Shown here: positions 25,159 through 34,582 of the stretch, piece after piece
Position numbering within the stretch: the first letter of the stretch is position 1
Layout: each line of letters opens with the position of its first letter
DNA from: Methanolobus vulcani
GTDB taxonomy: Archaea > Halobacteriota > Methanosarcinia > Methanosarcinales > Methanosarcinaceae
Direction of reading: 5' to 3'
DNA: 64,000 nt
Assembly: GCF_900100715.1 (NCBI RefSeq)
Contig: NZ_FNCA01000002.1
Span: forward strand, 186,001-250,000
The notes under the pieces: model-generated
Database searches by the model: none
The model's input: the letters and a program-made list of their open reading frames with translations, nothing else
What the model was told of the DNA's origin: nothing
Program-made: the position numbers and the translations under genes

Positions 25159-26094
25159 TCAGAAATACATTCCATAGGATGGAGACGCTTCTTCAACAGA
25201 TGTACCTGCCAATCCTTTTCCAAAACCATATCCAAAAGAGTACAGAGCATCATTGAGTTTCATTCCCAGAAAACCGGATGATTTTCCTCCGTATTCATAT
25301 AGATCAGGTTCCCCGGAAATGCCTGCCATCTCTGCAGCAATATCGATTGCATCTTCCTCTGTTCCTACCATGTCAACAAGCCCTGCTTTCTTGGCCTGGG
25401 AACCACTGTATATCCTGCCGTCAGCAACCTTGTAGGTTTCCTCAAGGGTCATGTTCCTGTTCTCAGCCACCCAGGAAACAAAATCTTCATAGCTTTCATT
25501 CACAATTGAACCAAGCATTTCCTTTTCTTCTTCCGTCATGGGTCTTGTGGGGGAACCTATGTCTTTGTATTCACCGCTTTTGATAGTTGTCACGTTAATT
25601 CCAAGATCATCCATCAGGCTATAATAATGGACAATTTCCATTCTTACTCCGATATTACCAACAAGCGACTGCTTTTCAGCCACAATATAATCAGTAGATG
25701 ATGCCGCCTGATAAGCTGCGGAAGCTGCCATTGATTCAACGTATGCCACAACAACTTTCTTTTCAGATGCTTCCTTTATAGCCCTTGCAAGTTTCTCACT
25801 GGCAATGGCCTCTCCGCCGGGAGAGTTGATCCTGATGAGAATAGCTTTTGTTCCATCATCATCTTGCGCATCTTCTATCCATTCGATATAGTCCTCAACC
25901 CCGGGCTGATAATCACTGAATAGACCTTCTTCCGTTCCTCCGGAATAAATGGTTCCGTCAAGGTCTATGACTGCTACATCTCCTGACCCTTCGATTGGAA
26001 CCTGCATGATAGCTACAATTATCCCAGTGAGTGCTAGAACCACAATGATTATGGCCAGAAGTCCATAAATCAATATTTTACTTGATCTTTCCAA
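25159..26094 (-). CDS. sppA: Signal peptide peptidase SppA (S49 family)
   Basis: A 311-residue membrane-anchored serine protease of the short archaeal SppA type. One N-terminal membrane helix (residues 7-30) is followed by INSPGG (89-94), the nucleophile Ser125 in ESMAASAAYQAA and the general base Lys177 in SGEYKDIGSP. It degrades cleaved signal peptides or membrane fragments. The start is TTG, with AAGGAGAAGGGA upstream. Divergent from cofD. Confidence 0.92.
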   Translation of the reverse strand: MERSSKILIYGLLAIIIVVLALTGIIVAIMQVPIEGSGDVAVIDLDGTIYSGGTEEGLFSDYQPGVEDYIEWIEDAQDDDGTKAILIRINSPGGEAIASEKLARAIKEASEKKVVVAYVESMAASAAYQAASSTDYIVAEKQSLVGNIGVRMEIVHYYSLMDDLGINVTTIKSGEYKDIGSPTRPMTEEEKEMLGSIVNESYEDFVSWVAENRNMTLEETYKVADGRIYSGSQAKKAGLVDMVGTEEDAIDIAAEMAGISGEPDLYEYGGKSSGFLGMKLNDALYSFGYGFGKGLAGTSVEEASPSYGMYF

Positions 26095-26202
26095 TTTCCC
26101 TTCTCCTTATTCTTCTGATATGAATTATATTAATTTACGAGGTCTTTACTTATATAGCTTGAACCGTATAACGAAGGAAAACTGGCAAGGAGATGGACTA
26201 AG

Positions 26203-27114
26203 ATGATAATCTTTTCAGGCGGCACCGGCACACCCAAATTACTGAATGGCCTTCGCGAAGTTTACCCGGAAGAAAAGATCACTGTTGTGGTGAATACTGC
26301 GGAAGATATATGGGTTTCAGGAAACCTGATAACACCCGATATTGATACTGTGCTTTATCTGCTTTCAGGCAGGCTTGACACTTCAAAGTGGTGGGGTGTG
26401 AAGGATGATACATATCGTACCCACGGGGCTATGAAAGAACTGGGATATGACGAGGTCATGATGCTCGGTGACATTGATCGTGCAACCCATATCATGCGCT
26501 CAGACATGCTCAGAAGCGGTCTCACACTTACCGAGTCAATAGTCGGTCTTTCAAAGTCATTTGGTGTAAAGGCTAATGTGTTCCCTATGTCTGATGATCC
26601 CGTCTCAAGCATGATTAGCACGCCGGAAGGAAAGATGCATTTTCAGGATTTCTGGGTTGGAAAACATGGAGGGCCTGAGGTTCTGGAAGTATGCCAGGAA
26701 GGTATTGATAAAGCAAGTATCTCTCCGGCTGTTGTTGAGGCACTTGAAAGGGAAGATAATGTTCTGATAGGTCCGAGCAATCCGATAACAAGTATCGGAC
26801 CAATAATCGAGCTTCCTGGAATGAGAGATATTCTGAAAGAGAAAAAGGTTGTTGCAGTCAGTCCTATAATCGGAACTGAACCTGTAAGTGGTCCGGCAGG
26901 TAAACTTATGACTGCAAGAAGTATTGAAGTTTCTTCTTATGGTCTTGCTTCATACTATTCTGATTTCCTTGACCATCTGATAATCGATGAGCGTGACCCG
27001 ATTGACGTTGGACGTTTCAGTGGTCTTGGGTGCAGTGTTTCAAGAACTGATACATTGATGAAGGCTGTGAATGTAAGCAGGAATCTTGCAGAAACTGTGC
27101 TGAAACAGTTCTAA
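26203..27114 (+). CDS. cofD: 2-phospho-L-lactate transferase (coenzyme F420 synthesis)
   Basis: A 303-residue CofD. IIFSGGTGTPKLLNGLREV binds the substrate phosphate; VVNTAEDIWVSGNLITPDIDTVLYLLSGRLD and IGPSNPITSIGPIIELP are family signatures. It joins the phospholactyl group to the deazaflavin FO to make F420-0, the hydride carrier of methanogenesis. GGAGAT lies upstream of the ATG. Single gene, followed by a terminator hairpin. Confidence 0.95.
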   Translation: MIIFSGGTGTPKLLNGLREVYPEEKITVVVNTAEDIWVSGNLITPDIDTVLYLLSGRLDTSKWWGVKDDTYRTHGAMKELGYDEVMMLGDIDRATHIMRSDMLRSGLTLTESIVGLSKSFGVKANVFPMSDDPVSSMISTPEGKMHFQDFWVGKHGGPEVLEVCQEGIDKASISPAVVEALEREDNVLIGPSNPITSIGPIIELPGMRDILKEKKVVAVSPIIGTEPVSGPAGKLMTARSIEVSSYGLASYYSDFLDHLIIDERDPIDVGRFSGLGCSVSRTDTLMKAVNVSRNLAETVLKQF

Positions 27115-27117
27115 ATA

Positions 27118-27160
27118 ATGCAGAACCTGTCTTTTGCTCTGCATACTTTCTTTTTTATTT
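27118..27160 (+). terminator. Terminator of cofD
   Basis: ATGCAGA (27118-27124) and TCTGCAT (27138-27144) are perfect arms around 13 bases, followed by ACTTTCTTTTTTATTT. Confidence 0.65.
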
Positions 27161-27270
27161 AACGCAGCATAGTAACTAGTTTAATAAGTATATTTTTATT
27201 ATTATAATGCATATATTCCATATCTCCAATTTGAGGGCATACCAACAAAACATATTCTTAAGGTGAAATT

Positions 27271-27678
27271 GTGGGTGATGAATGGAAAATAGATTTGAAG
27301 ATCCCTGACATAGGGATGATGGTCACGCTTATGACAGCTGCATTATGCTCAATGATAATGGGCGCTGCAGAAATTGCTTACACTATGATGTGGATAACGG
27401 CTTCATATATCAGGCACGGGAAAGACTTTTTTATTGATCTTCTGAATGCTAAGGCGCTGACATGGACAGCAGAATATATTCTTGTTGCAGGATCACTGTT
27501 ACTTCTTTCAGCCATTCTCTTTCTTTTAAGTTCCACATTCTCTCTCTATGAGCTCAACGGAATGGCAAAAAATGCAGAAAAGAAAGTACACACAAAAGTT
27601 GTGTTCGGATTCTTCATAGGTGGACTAATTCTCCTATTCATGGCACTTATCTCTGCAATAATTCTGAGGTATCTGTAA
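27271..27678 (+). CDS. Hypothetical membrane protein
   Basis: A 135-residue protein with hydrophobic segments near residues 17-45, 70-90 and 110-133, and a short cytoplasmic loop with charged residues. Family not recognised. The start is GTG with AAGGTGA just upstream. It precedes the chlI-type gene by 76 bp on the same strand and could be co-transcribed with it; nothing in the sequence links the two functions. Confidence 0.7.
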   Translation: MGDEWKIDLKIPDIGMMVTLMTAALCSMIMGAAEIAYTMMWITASYIRHGKDFFIDLLNAKALTWTAEYILVAGSLLLLSAILFLLSSTFSLYELNGMAKNAEKKVHTKVVFGFFIGGLILLFMALISAIILRYL

Positions 27679-27754
27679 GGTTCAGGAACACTAAAAGCAA
27701 TAACAAAAGAAGCAACAAACAAAAGTCAAGATTTCATGCTGGGAAGGCGATAAT

Positions 27755-28882
27755 ATGAGTTCAAGTATCACCGGGACTGTAACAGAGGTCCCTAAAGTAG
27801 TAGAAAACGAGTCTCCGTCACAATATCTGGAGGATATTGCCAGACAGGCTACTAAAACGGAAAGAGTACTTTATCCGATAGCTGCCATAGTCGGACAGGA
27901 GAAAATGCTTCGAGCACTCATCCTTAACACTATCAATCCTTCTATTGGTGGTGTTCTTATACGCGGTCAGAAAGGCACTGCAAAATCAACTGCGGTCAGA
28001 GGTCTGGCCGAAATATTACCTGAGACCGAAATGGTAGAGGGCTGTAAGTTCAATTGTGATCCTAGTGATCCTGAAAAGTTCTGCTGGGAATGTCTGGAGA
28101 AGAAACGCAAAGGTACAATGCACATTGGCAGACGCCAGATGAGAGTCGTGGACCTTCCGGTCGGTGCAACAGAGGACAGGGTTGTAGGCAGTCTTGATAT
28201 TGAAAAAGCCGTGCGCCAGGGTGTTCAGGCTTTTGATCCGGGAATTCTTGCCCAGGCAAACCGCGGGATTCTTTATGTTGATGAGATTAACCTGCTGGAT
28301 GACTTCGTAGTTGATGCACTTCTGGATGCTGCTGCAATGGGTGTGAATACCGTTGAGCGTGAAGGTGTAAGCGTAAGCCATCCTGCTAATTTCATAATTG
28401 TTGGAAGTATGAACCCTGAAGAGGGTGAGCTTCGTCCCCAACTGCTTGACAGGATCGCATTGCAGGTGGAGGTCACCGGTATCTATGATGTTGAACAGCG
28501 TATCGAAATTGTAGAACGACGTAACAGGTTCAACGATGACCCAAAACAGTTCATCCGTGAGTTCGAGGCTGAACAGGAGAAACTGCGTTCAAAGATCGTA
28601 AAAGCTATGCAGATGCTTCCACGTGTAACTACAACAAGGGACAACCTGCGTACAATTGCAGAGATCTGTATTGCTTTTAATGTGGACGGACACCGCGCAG
28701 ATATCATGATCGAGCGTGCCTCCAGGACAAATGCTGCTTATGAGGGCAGGGAACGCATCACAAATGATGATATCATCGAAGCTTCTGAAATGGTACTGCC
28801 TCACAGGATGCGTAAGAAACCATTTGAGGAAGAAGAGTTCAGTGTTGACCAGTTAAGAGCGGTCGTTGACGGCAAGGTATGA
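27755..28882 (+). CDS. Magnesium/cobalt chelatase AAA+ subunit (ChlI/BchI type)
   Basis: A 375-residue AAA+ ATPase: Walker [11 protein letters not shown] (about residues 70-79), the cysteine-containing [15 protein letters not shown] insert, [12 protein letters not shown], Walker [11 protein letters not shown] and [14 protein letters not shown]. It forms the hexameric motor of a class I metal chelatase. Methanogens lack chlorophyll, so cobalt insertion for cobamides with CobN is the likely use; no cobN is in the window. Followed at 13 bp by the VWA subunit. Confidence 0.9.
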   Translation: MSSSITGTVTEVPKVVENESPSQYLEDIARQATKTERVLYPIAAIVGQEKMLRALILNTINPSIGGVLIRGQKGTAKSTAVRGLAEILPETEMVEGCKFNCDPSDPEKFCWECLEKKRKGTMHIGRRQMRVVDLPVGATEDRVVGSLDIEKAVRQGVQAFDPGILAQANRGILYVDEINLLDDFVVDALLDAAAMGVNTVEREGVSVSHPANFIIVGSMNPEEGELRPQLLDRIALQVEVTGIYDVEQRIEIVERRNRFNDDPKQFIREFEAEQEKLRSKIVKAMQMLPRVTTTRDNLRTIAEICIAFNVDGHRADIMIERASRTNAAYEGRERITNDDIIEASEMVLPHRMRKKPFEEEEFSVDQLRAVVDGKV

Positions 28883-28895
28883 AAGAGGTGCGGGG

Positions 28896-30563
28896 ATGGA
28901 CGATGAACTTGTTCAGCGCCTGCGCAGGAATCTTCCTCGCAATTATGGCATAAAAGTGTTGTATCTGGGTTATCCTGTGCTTGGGCTGCGTATCCCCCAA
29001 AATTCTGTTTCAGAGTTTTCCAAAGAGGATACGGATGTCCTGTACGAGAACCTGTACGCAAATATGGAGCAGATAAGGCCAGGTGAGATCGAAGATGTCT
29101 GCATCGTTGCGGATTCAGATCATATGTCAATCGAGCCTGAAACATTTTTCAAACCTCTTATCGGAACATCAGATTCAGCTATTGCAGATGTATTCAGGTA
29201 TGCTCAGGAGAAAGTGTCCATTGACGATGCTATCATTCTACCTCCGGATACTTCAGAACCTGACAGTTCCCTCGTAGAGGATATTATTCCGGAGGATGCT
29301 TTTGTCGGTGCTGAAGCAGAAACTCAGGAAATTGATCCTGAAAGGTCGATTTTTGCTGACATTCTGAAACCTGCTGAAAATGAGGAAGTTCCTGAAGTTG
29401 AATTTAATGATAAAACAGTAAATGATAAACCTGAAATTCAGGAACGTTTTGAAGATCAAGAACATCAGGAGGCTCAGGAGCTTGATTATCCTGTTGAGGA
29501 GCTATCTTTTGAAGTTCCTGCTTCTCTTCCTGATGAAGTTCTCCTTGAAGTAGATGAAAACGAATCTGCGGAAATATGTATTTATGAACCTGAAGTATGC
29601 GTAGACCTCACTCCAAAGGAATACGTTCCTATTCTCAGCCATGCTGAACTTGAGAAAGAGTTAGAGGGTGATTCAAGAGTTTCTAAATCAGAATCCAGTA
29701 AACTGTTTGATGACCTGAAAGAGGACAAGACAGTTGGTAAGATCCTCAATGATTTTGCCCGCAGTTCCCAGAAGAAGAGACTTGCAGCTGGCAGGCTGAA
29801 ATCCGGAAGGCGTGCAGAGGTACTTACCAAGAGCAAGCGTGGTCGTTATGTAAGATACAGAATGCCCGGGGAGAAGATCACTGATATTGCCATTGCTCCA
29901 ACTGTAAGGGCTGCTGCTCATCATGCAAAGGATGGCAAGATCGAGATCAAGAAAGGTGACATAAGGGAGAAAGTACGAAGAAGACGTATTTCCAGTCTGA
30001 TCAACATTGTTTTTGATACATCTGGTTCAATGGATGAAAGCGATAAGGTTCAGATTACCACAAGTGTTGTTCTCGCACTGCTGAAAGACGCTTACCAGCG
30101 CAGGGACAGGGTTTCACTGGTGACATACAGCGGTCGTTCCGGTGAACTGGTGCTGCCGTTCACATCATCTGTGGAAGCTGCAAAAAGGTATCTTGAGAAA
30201 GTTCCTTTTGGAGGCACAACTCCTATGGCTTCCGGGATGCTCAGGGGACTTGATACTCTTGTCAGGGAAGTGAAGAAAGAGCCTTCAGCTGTTCCTATTA
30301 TGATCCTTGTAACGGATGGTACTGCAAATTCTTCACTTCATCTTGGTGGCAATATCAAGAGGGAAATAATGCAGATCTGCAAGCAGATAGCTGACCACCG
30401 TGTCAATATTCTTGTTGTTGATATCAGTGCAACCGGTTCAATGCTTGCAAAGGAGGTTGCAATGAAAAGCAATGGAAGTTATTATCATCCGATGTCACTT
30501 AGCAAAGAAGCTCTTTATTCTGCAATAAAGCAGGAGAGGGATCAGGTAACGGCTTTTGCTTGA
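28896..30563 (+). CDS. VWA-domain chelatase partner subunit (ChlD-like)
   Basis: A 555-residue protein. The first 60 residues form a small N-terminal region. A long acidic, Glu/Pro-rich part follows (about residues 75-270), probably disordered. Then a basic segment and a C-terminal von Willebrand A domain from about 365, with the metal site DTSGSMD, T in GGTTPM and D in LVTDGTANS. With ChlI it would form the motor/adapter of a cobalto- or magnesium-type chelatase. The start is the ATG at 28896 with AGGTG upstream; the longer frame overlaps chlI by a few codons. Confidence 0.87.
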   Translation: MDDELVQRLRRNLPRNYGIKVLYLGYPVLGLRIPQNSVSEFSKEDTDVLYENLYANMEQIRPGEIEDVCIVADSDHMSIEPETFFKPLIGTSDSAIADVFRYAQEKVSIDDAIILPPDTSEPDSSLVEDIIPEDAFVGAEAETQEIDPERSIFADILKPAENEEVPEVEFNDKTVNDKPEIQERFEDQEHQEAQELDYPVEELSFEVPASLPDEVLLEVDENESAEICIYEPEVCVDLTPKEYVPILSHAELEKELEGDSRVSKSESSKLFDDLKEDKTVGKILNDFARSSQKKRLAAGRLKSGRRAEVLTKSKRGRYVRYRMPGEKITDIAIAPTVRAAAHHAKDGKIEIKKGDIREKVRRRRISSLINIVFDTSGSMDESDKVQITTSVVLALLKDAYQRRDRVSLVTYSGRSGELVLPFTSSVEAAKRYLEKVPFGGTTPMASGMLRGLDTLVREVKKEPSAVPIMILVTDGTANSSLHLGGNIKREIMQICKQIADHRVNILVVDISATGSMLAKEVAMKSNGSYYHPMSLSKEALYSAIKQERDQVTAFA

Positions 30564-30598
30564 AAGGGATATTTGGATATCCCTTGCATTCTATTTTT
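30564..30598 (+). terminator. Terminator of the chlI-chlD-like operon
   Basis: AAGGGATAT (30564-30572) and ATATCCCTT (30577-30585) form a perfect 9-bp stem with a 4-base loop, starting at the base after the stop codon; CTATTTTTCC follows. Confidence 0.75.
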
Positions 30599-30651
30599 CC
30601 GGCAGTTTTGTTATGGTGTTAATTATAAAAGGTATCATTAGTAACATTATA

Positions 30652-30693
30652 ATTGCCACTTATAATAAATGCCAGTTTCTTATAATTGGCAAT
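30652..30693. promoter_or_regulatory. Inverted repeat before the AAA-DUF4143 gene
   Basis: ATTGCCA (30652-30658) and TGGCAAT (30687-30693) are perfect inverted arms, each preceded by or next to TATAAT-like sequence, just upstream of a TATA element (CTAATATAAG, about 30695-30704). A candidate operator for the following gene pair. Confidence 0.4.
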
Positions 30694-30731
30694 GAAAACT
30701 AATATAAGTGATTACATTCCCATATGAGTAT

Positions 30732-31991
30732 ATGGATACTGAAACCCTCAAAATGGCAGTTATATCTCATAACTCAATTCCTGAGGAAGAATTCATAGAG
30801 AGGGATATTTTCGACAAGGTAAAAGATTCAGGTGAAAATCCATTTATCATTATAATCAATGGGATACGTCGTTGCGGTAAATCCACTTTGATGCAGCAGA
30901 TAAGAAGAATCAATAAAGAGAATCGGTATTACCTGAATTTTGACGATGAACGCCTGATAGGGTTTAGTATCGATGATTTTCAGAAAGTTCATGAGATATA
31001 TGTTGAGTTATATGGTTTGGAGAATACCTTTTACTTTGATGAGATCCAGAATATCGACAAATGGGAAACTTTTGTAAGGCGTATGCACGACAGCAAAAAT
31101 AAGGTCTATATCACAGGATCGAACGCTTCCATGCTGAGCCGGGAACTTGGAACCCGACTTACAGGCAGGCATTTGTCATACACTCTTTATCCGTTCTCTT
31201 TCAGGGAATATCTCAGATTCAACAACATTTCCGTCAGTAAAGATGATTTCTATCTTACAGAATCGCGTTCAATAATAAAAAAGCATTTCAACCAGTATCT
31301 TACAACTGGCGGAATCTCTGAATATCTGATGTATGGAAATACCGATTATCTCAAGTCACTTTACGAAAGTATAATCTATCGGGATGTTATCGCCAGATAT
31401 AATCTGTCTGATGAGAAAACGCTCAAGGATTTGATACATTATCTTGCATCCAATATCGGGCGTGAATTCAGTTTCAATTCCCTCAGGAAAATGCTTGGTC
31501 TGTCAAACGCGACGACAGTCAAGGAATATCTTAATTATTTCGAGAATAGTTTCCTCGTTTTTACAATACTCAGGTATTCTCCTTCATTGAAAAAACAGAT
31601 GTATTCCAACAAAAAAGTATACTTCATAGATAACGGTCTTACGAACAGCATCTCTTTCCGTTTCTCAGAAAATCGTGGAAGTATGCTGGAAAATCTCGTG
31701 TTTCTCTCTTTGAAAAGAAAGGACTGTGAGATCTACTTCCACAAGGATAAAAAAGAGTGTGATTTCGTCATCAAAGATGGATTTGAAATACGCGAGGCAA
31801 TACAGGTAACTCAGAATATTGAAGATCCCGAAACTAGAAAAAGGGAGATAGAGGGCCTTAAGGAAGCAATGGACGAGTACGAATTGAAAGAAGGTCTGAT
31901 ATTGACAGAAGATACCGAAGAGGAAATTGTTCTGCAAGACAAAAGAATGATTATTGTCAAACCTATCTGGAAATGGTTGTTGGAAACATGA
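30732..31991 (+). CDS. AAA ATPase with DUF4143 C-terminal domain
   Basis: A 419-residue protein. AAA_14-type N-terminal domain: IINGIRRCGKSTLM (Walker A), YYLNFDDER, YFDEIQNIDKWE (Walker B), YITGSNASMLSRELGTRLTGRH. The C-terminal DUF4143 region has a PD-(D/E)XK-like core (ENLVFLSLKR, ECDFVI, AIQVT). These are common, poorly understood archaeal and bacterial ATPases found in accessory regions. The ATG at 30732 lies about 28 bp after a TATA element, so the transcript is nearly leaderless; a GTG at 30708 is in the promoter. Confidence 0.87.
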   Translation: MDTETLKMAVISHNSIPEEEFIERDIFDKVKDSGENPFIIIINGIRRCGKSTLMQQIRRINKENRYYLNFDDERLIGFSIDDFQKVHEIYVELYGLENTFYFDEIQNIDKWETFVRRMHDSKNKVYITGSNASMLSRELGTRLTGRHLSYTLYPFSFREYLRFNNISVSKDDFYLTESRSIIKKHFNQYLTTGGISEYLMYGNTDYLKSLYESIIYRDVIARYNLSDEKTLKDLIHYLASNIGREFSFNSLRKMLGLSNATTVKEYLNYFENSFLVFTILRYSPSLKKQMYSNKKVYFIDNGLTNSISFRFSENRGSMLENLVFLSLKRKDCEIYFHKDKKECDFVIKDGFEIREAIQVTQNIEDPETRKREIEGLKEAMDEYELKEGLILTEDTEEEIVLQDKRMIIVKPIWKWLLET

Positions 31992-32146
31992 CTGGGCAAA
32001 CAGATGAAGAGTTCATATGTGATCTTTCAGAGGAAACAAAAGAGCTATCTGAAGAGACCAAGAGGGATATTGAAGAAGCGCGCAAAGAGATACGAGCCGG
32101 TAAAATCTCAAATCTGGAAGATGTCAGGCGTGAGCTTGGTTTTTGA
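31988..32146 (+). CDS. Small antitoxin-like protein overlapping the AAA-DUF4143 gene
   Basis: A 52-residue acidic, helical protein. Its ATG overlaps the upstream stop (ATGA). The ending AGKISNLEDVRRELGF resembles the C-termini of small RelB-like or PHD-like antitoxins, which end in segments such as GKxxSxEEVKKxLG. The first 35 residues are a charged coiled-coil-like stretch. No toxin gene follows; the next 220 bp are non-coding. It could be an orphan antitoxin or a partner of the ATPase. Confidence 0.6.
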   Translation: MTGQTDEEFICDLSEETKELSEETKRDIEEARKEIRAGKISNLEDVRRELGF

Positions 32147-32294
32147 TTTATAGTTAATGTATCGTTTCGTCCTAAATTAAGCTGACACCGATATATACTA
32201 ATTGGACATGATCTTTAATTTTGCTATTGAATTACTTCTTTTGATTTTGTTTATTTTCAAATATCCGGTTATAATCAACAATTTTACTTGAAAT

Positions 32295-32312
32295 CATCGA
32301 TTATGATCGATG
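32295..32312. promoter_or_regulatory. Inverted repeat upstream of hpt
   Basis: CATCGAT-TATG-ATCGATG is an 18-bp perfect inverted repeat lying 24 bp before the hpt TATA box. A candidate binding site for a dimeric regulator. Confidence 0.45.
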
Positions 32313-32336
32313 TTTGTATTTTACATAGGTATTCTC

Positions 32337-32346
32337 TTTATATAAT
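32337..32346 (+). promoter_or_regulatory. TATA box of hpt
   Basis: TTTATATAAT is centred about 27 bp before the ATG, predicting a leaderless transcript. Confidence 0.6.
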
Positions 32347-32367
32347 GTCAGATATTAAGCCATAACT

Positions 32368-32931
32368 ATGCTAAAGATACTACGTGAATCCCTGCTGAAT
32401 GCGCCAATCGTTCACAGAGGAAAATATCACTATTTTATTCATCCGATATCGGATGGAGTTCCAAGACTTGAGCCGGAACTTCTGCAAGAGGTTACTGACC
32501 ATATTCTGGGAATGGTCAGCAGGGATTTTGACAAGATTATTGCAATAGAGGCCATGGGGATCCCTCTTGCAACTGCAATATCCATGAAGACCGGGGTTCC
32601 TTTCTGCATTATAAGGAAAAGACCTTATGGTCTTGAAGGCGAAATAAAACTGTCACAGGAAACAGGTTATTCCAAGGGTGAGCTTTACATTAATGATATC
32701 TCAGAAGGTGACAGGGTCCTTATTGTGGATGACGTCATCAGCACTGGGGGAACCCTTGTAGCATTGATGAGTGCCCTTAAGGGAGTTGGTGCCACCGTAA
32801 CCGATACTATTGTAGTTATTGAACGTGGTGATGGTGTTTCCAGACTTAAGGAAATGGGTATTGATGTAAAGACACTTGTTCGCATTGATGTGACAGAGAA
32901 AGGCGTTTCCATCGAGGATATACATGAGTAA
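32368..32931 (+). CDS. hpt: Hypoxanthine/guanine phosphoribosyltransferase, archaeal type
   Basis: A 187-residue type I phosphoribosyltransferase. The PRPP-binding motif is [13 protein letters not shown] (residues 117-129), and [20 protein letters not shown] matches the archaeal Hpt subgroup, whose members have this length. It salvages hypoxanthine or guanine to nucleotides. It overlaps the dph2 start by 8 bases, so the two are coupled. Confidence 0.88.
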   Translation: MLKILRESLLNAPIVHRGKYHYFIHPISDGVPRLEPELLQEVTDHILGMVSRDFDKIIAIEAMGIPLATAISMKTGVPFCIIRKRPYGLEGEIKLSQETGYSKGELYINDISEGDRVLIVDDVISTGGTLVALMSALKGVGATVTDTIVVIERGDGVSRLKEMGIDVKTLVRIDVTEKGVSIEDIHE

Positions 32932-33919
32932 CGGCGAAGCATTTGATTTCAGACTTGATTACATAATTTCTGTAATTAATGATACAGGTGCAAAAGTAGT
33001 GGGTTTGCAGTTTCCCGAGGGTTTCAAGAGGCGTTCTCCGGGGATAGCTTCTCGTATAGAGAATGAAACAGGTGTAACTGTATTCATTTCCGGAAATCCC
33101 TGTTTTGGAGCATGCGACCTTGACGTTGCTCTGCTTAATGATGTTGATATTCTTTTCCACTTTGGGCATGCTCCTCTTGATGATAACAAACTCTCGCAGA
33201 AAGTATATTTCATAGAGACAAGGTCGGCTGTTGATGTACAGGACGTTGTGGAACTGGCAGCTTCCAGACTGGAAGGCAAACGTATCGGTCTTATCACAAC
33301 GGTACAGCATGTACACAAATTGAATGATGCTGTTAAGGTTCTGGAACGTCATGGAAAAGAATGTGTGATCTGTTCCGGTGACAGCAAGATTGCATATCCT
33401 GGTCAGGTGCTTGGATGTAATTTCTCCGCTGCCCGCAGTGCAGATTGTGATGAGTATCTTTTCATTGGAAGCGGACAATTCCATCCGCTCGGGGTTTCAA
33501 TTGCCATGAAGAAACGTGTCCTTATAGCTGATCCTTTTGTCAATGAGTTGAGGGTAGCAGATCACTCTAAAGTTCTGAGGCAGAGAAGTGCTGTCATTGC
33601 AAAATCCCTTGATGCAGAGGTCTTTGGTATTGTTGTGTCATCTAAACCCGGACAGGAGCGCATGGAACTTGCTATGAAGCTTAAAAATATGGCAAAATCT
33701 CATGGAAAGGATGCACATATTTTCACTATGGACCTTGTAACTCCTGATCAGTTATTGCAGTTCAAGGTGGATGCATTTATCAACACCGCCTGTCCCCGGC
33801 TTGCTATTGATGAGGTTGGAAGGTTCCATGCTCCAATGCTGACTCCACTTGAATTTGAGATCGTGCTTGGAGAAAGGGAATGGGAAGACCTTTACTTTGA
33901 TGAGATCACAGGTGAATAA
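32924..33919 (+). CDS. dph2: Diphthamide biosynthesis protein Dph2 (3-amino-3-carboxypropyl transferase)
   Basis: A 331-residue Dph2, an unusual radical SAM enzyme that begins diphthamide synthesis on elongation factor 2. Three separated cysteines hold the cluster: in [10 protein letters not shown] (near residues 59 and 63), AARSADC (near 170) and [11 protein letters not shown] (near 287). GLQFPEG and [14 protein letters not shown] are family segments. Start overlaps hpt; the next gene begins 2 bp after its stop. Confidence 0.93.
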   Translation: MSNGEAFDFRLDYIISVINDTGAKVVGLQFPEGFKRRSPGIASRIENETGVTVFISGNPCFGACDLDVALLNDVDILFHFGHAPLDDNKLSQKVYFIETRSAVDVQDVVELAASRLEGKRIGLITTVQHVHKLNDAVKVLERHGKECVICSGDSKIAYPGQVLGCNFSAARSADCDEYLFIGSGQFHPLGVSIAMKKRVLIADPFVNELRVADHSKVLRQRSAVIAKSLDAEVFGIVVSSKPGQERMELAMKLKNMAKSHGKDAHIFTMDLVTPDQLLQFKVDAFINTACPRLAIDEVGRFHAPMLTPLEFEIVLGEREWEDLYFDEITGE

Positions 33920-33921
33920 GA

Positions 33922-34509
33922 TTGAAGCAACGTAAGCTTGAGATGTTGTTGGAGCAGGTGGAAGGTTTTGATTCTCCAAATGTGAACCTTGAGCAATATG
34001 CAACTCCTGCATTACTCGCGGCTGAAATGCTTCATTTTGCATATATGCAGGGTGATCTGGAAGGAACTGTCTTTGATCTTGGATGCGGGACAGGTATGCT
34101 TGCAATTGGTGCAAAGATTCTTGGAGCAGAGAAAGTTATAGGTTTTGATATTGATAACAAGGCTCTGGAAGTTGCCCGCAGGAATGCTGAAAAACTTGGT
34201 GTTGATGTTGAGTTCCTCCATGCCGATATTTTCGAAGTTGAAGGGCACGCTGATACTGTTGTCATGAATCCTCCGTTCGGCGCTCAGGCCAAAGGCAATG
34301 ATCGACCGTTTCTTTTAAGTGCGTTGAAAACCAGTGATGTGATATATTCCATTCATAATTGCGGGAGCCATGATTTTATAAGTAAGTTCATAGGTGATGC
34401 CAGGATAACAGACTGGTACTCAACGGCATTTCCAATGAAACGAACATTTAAATTCCATAAAAAAGAAGTAGAAATGGTAAAAGTAGAGATTTATCGGATA
34501 GTGCGATAA
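33922..34509 (+). CDS. METTL5-like SAM-dependent N6-adenine methyltransferase
   Basis: A 195-residue methyltransferase. QYATPALLAAEMLHFAY, the SAM-binding FDLGCGTGMLAIGA and the catalytic NPPFGAQ are features of the METTL5/archaeal COG2263 group, which methylates an adenine in small-subunit rRNA in eukaryotes. The start is TTG at 33922, with GGTGAA upstream. It belongs to the hpt-dph2 run. Confidence 0.87.
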   Translation: MKQRKLEMLLEQVEGFDSPNVNLEQYATPALLAAEMLHFAYMQGDLEGTVFDLGCGTGMLAIGAKILGAEKVIGFDIDNKALEVARRNAEKLGVDVEFLHADIFEVEGHADTVVMNPPFGAQAKGNDRPFLLSALKTSDVIYSIHNCGSHDFISKFIGDARITDWYSTAFPMKRTFKFHKKEVEMVKVEIYRIVR

Positions 34510-34560
34510 TATTTTAAGAAATGCGGTTCTTACTTGAAGGAATTCATGGATTTGTGCATT

Positions 34561-34568
34561 TTTATATA
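34561..34568 (+). promoter_or_regulatory. TATA box of the csl4-rpoL genes
   Basis: TTTATATA lies about 25 bp before 34590, so transcription should begin within the in-frame extension upstream of the csl4 ATG rather than near that ATG. Confidence 0.55.
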
Positions 34569-34582
34569 ATTTCAGATTATAA

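Noticed and set aside
28801-29145. Minus-strand frame of 114 codons across the chlI/chlD junction
   Set aside because: Antisense to two well-supported genes and without expression signals.
32846-33484. Minus-strand frame of 212 codons
   Set aside because: Antisense to hpt and dph2, both with clear family motifs; no signals for expression.
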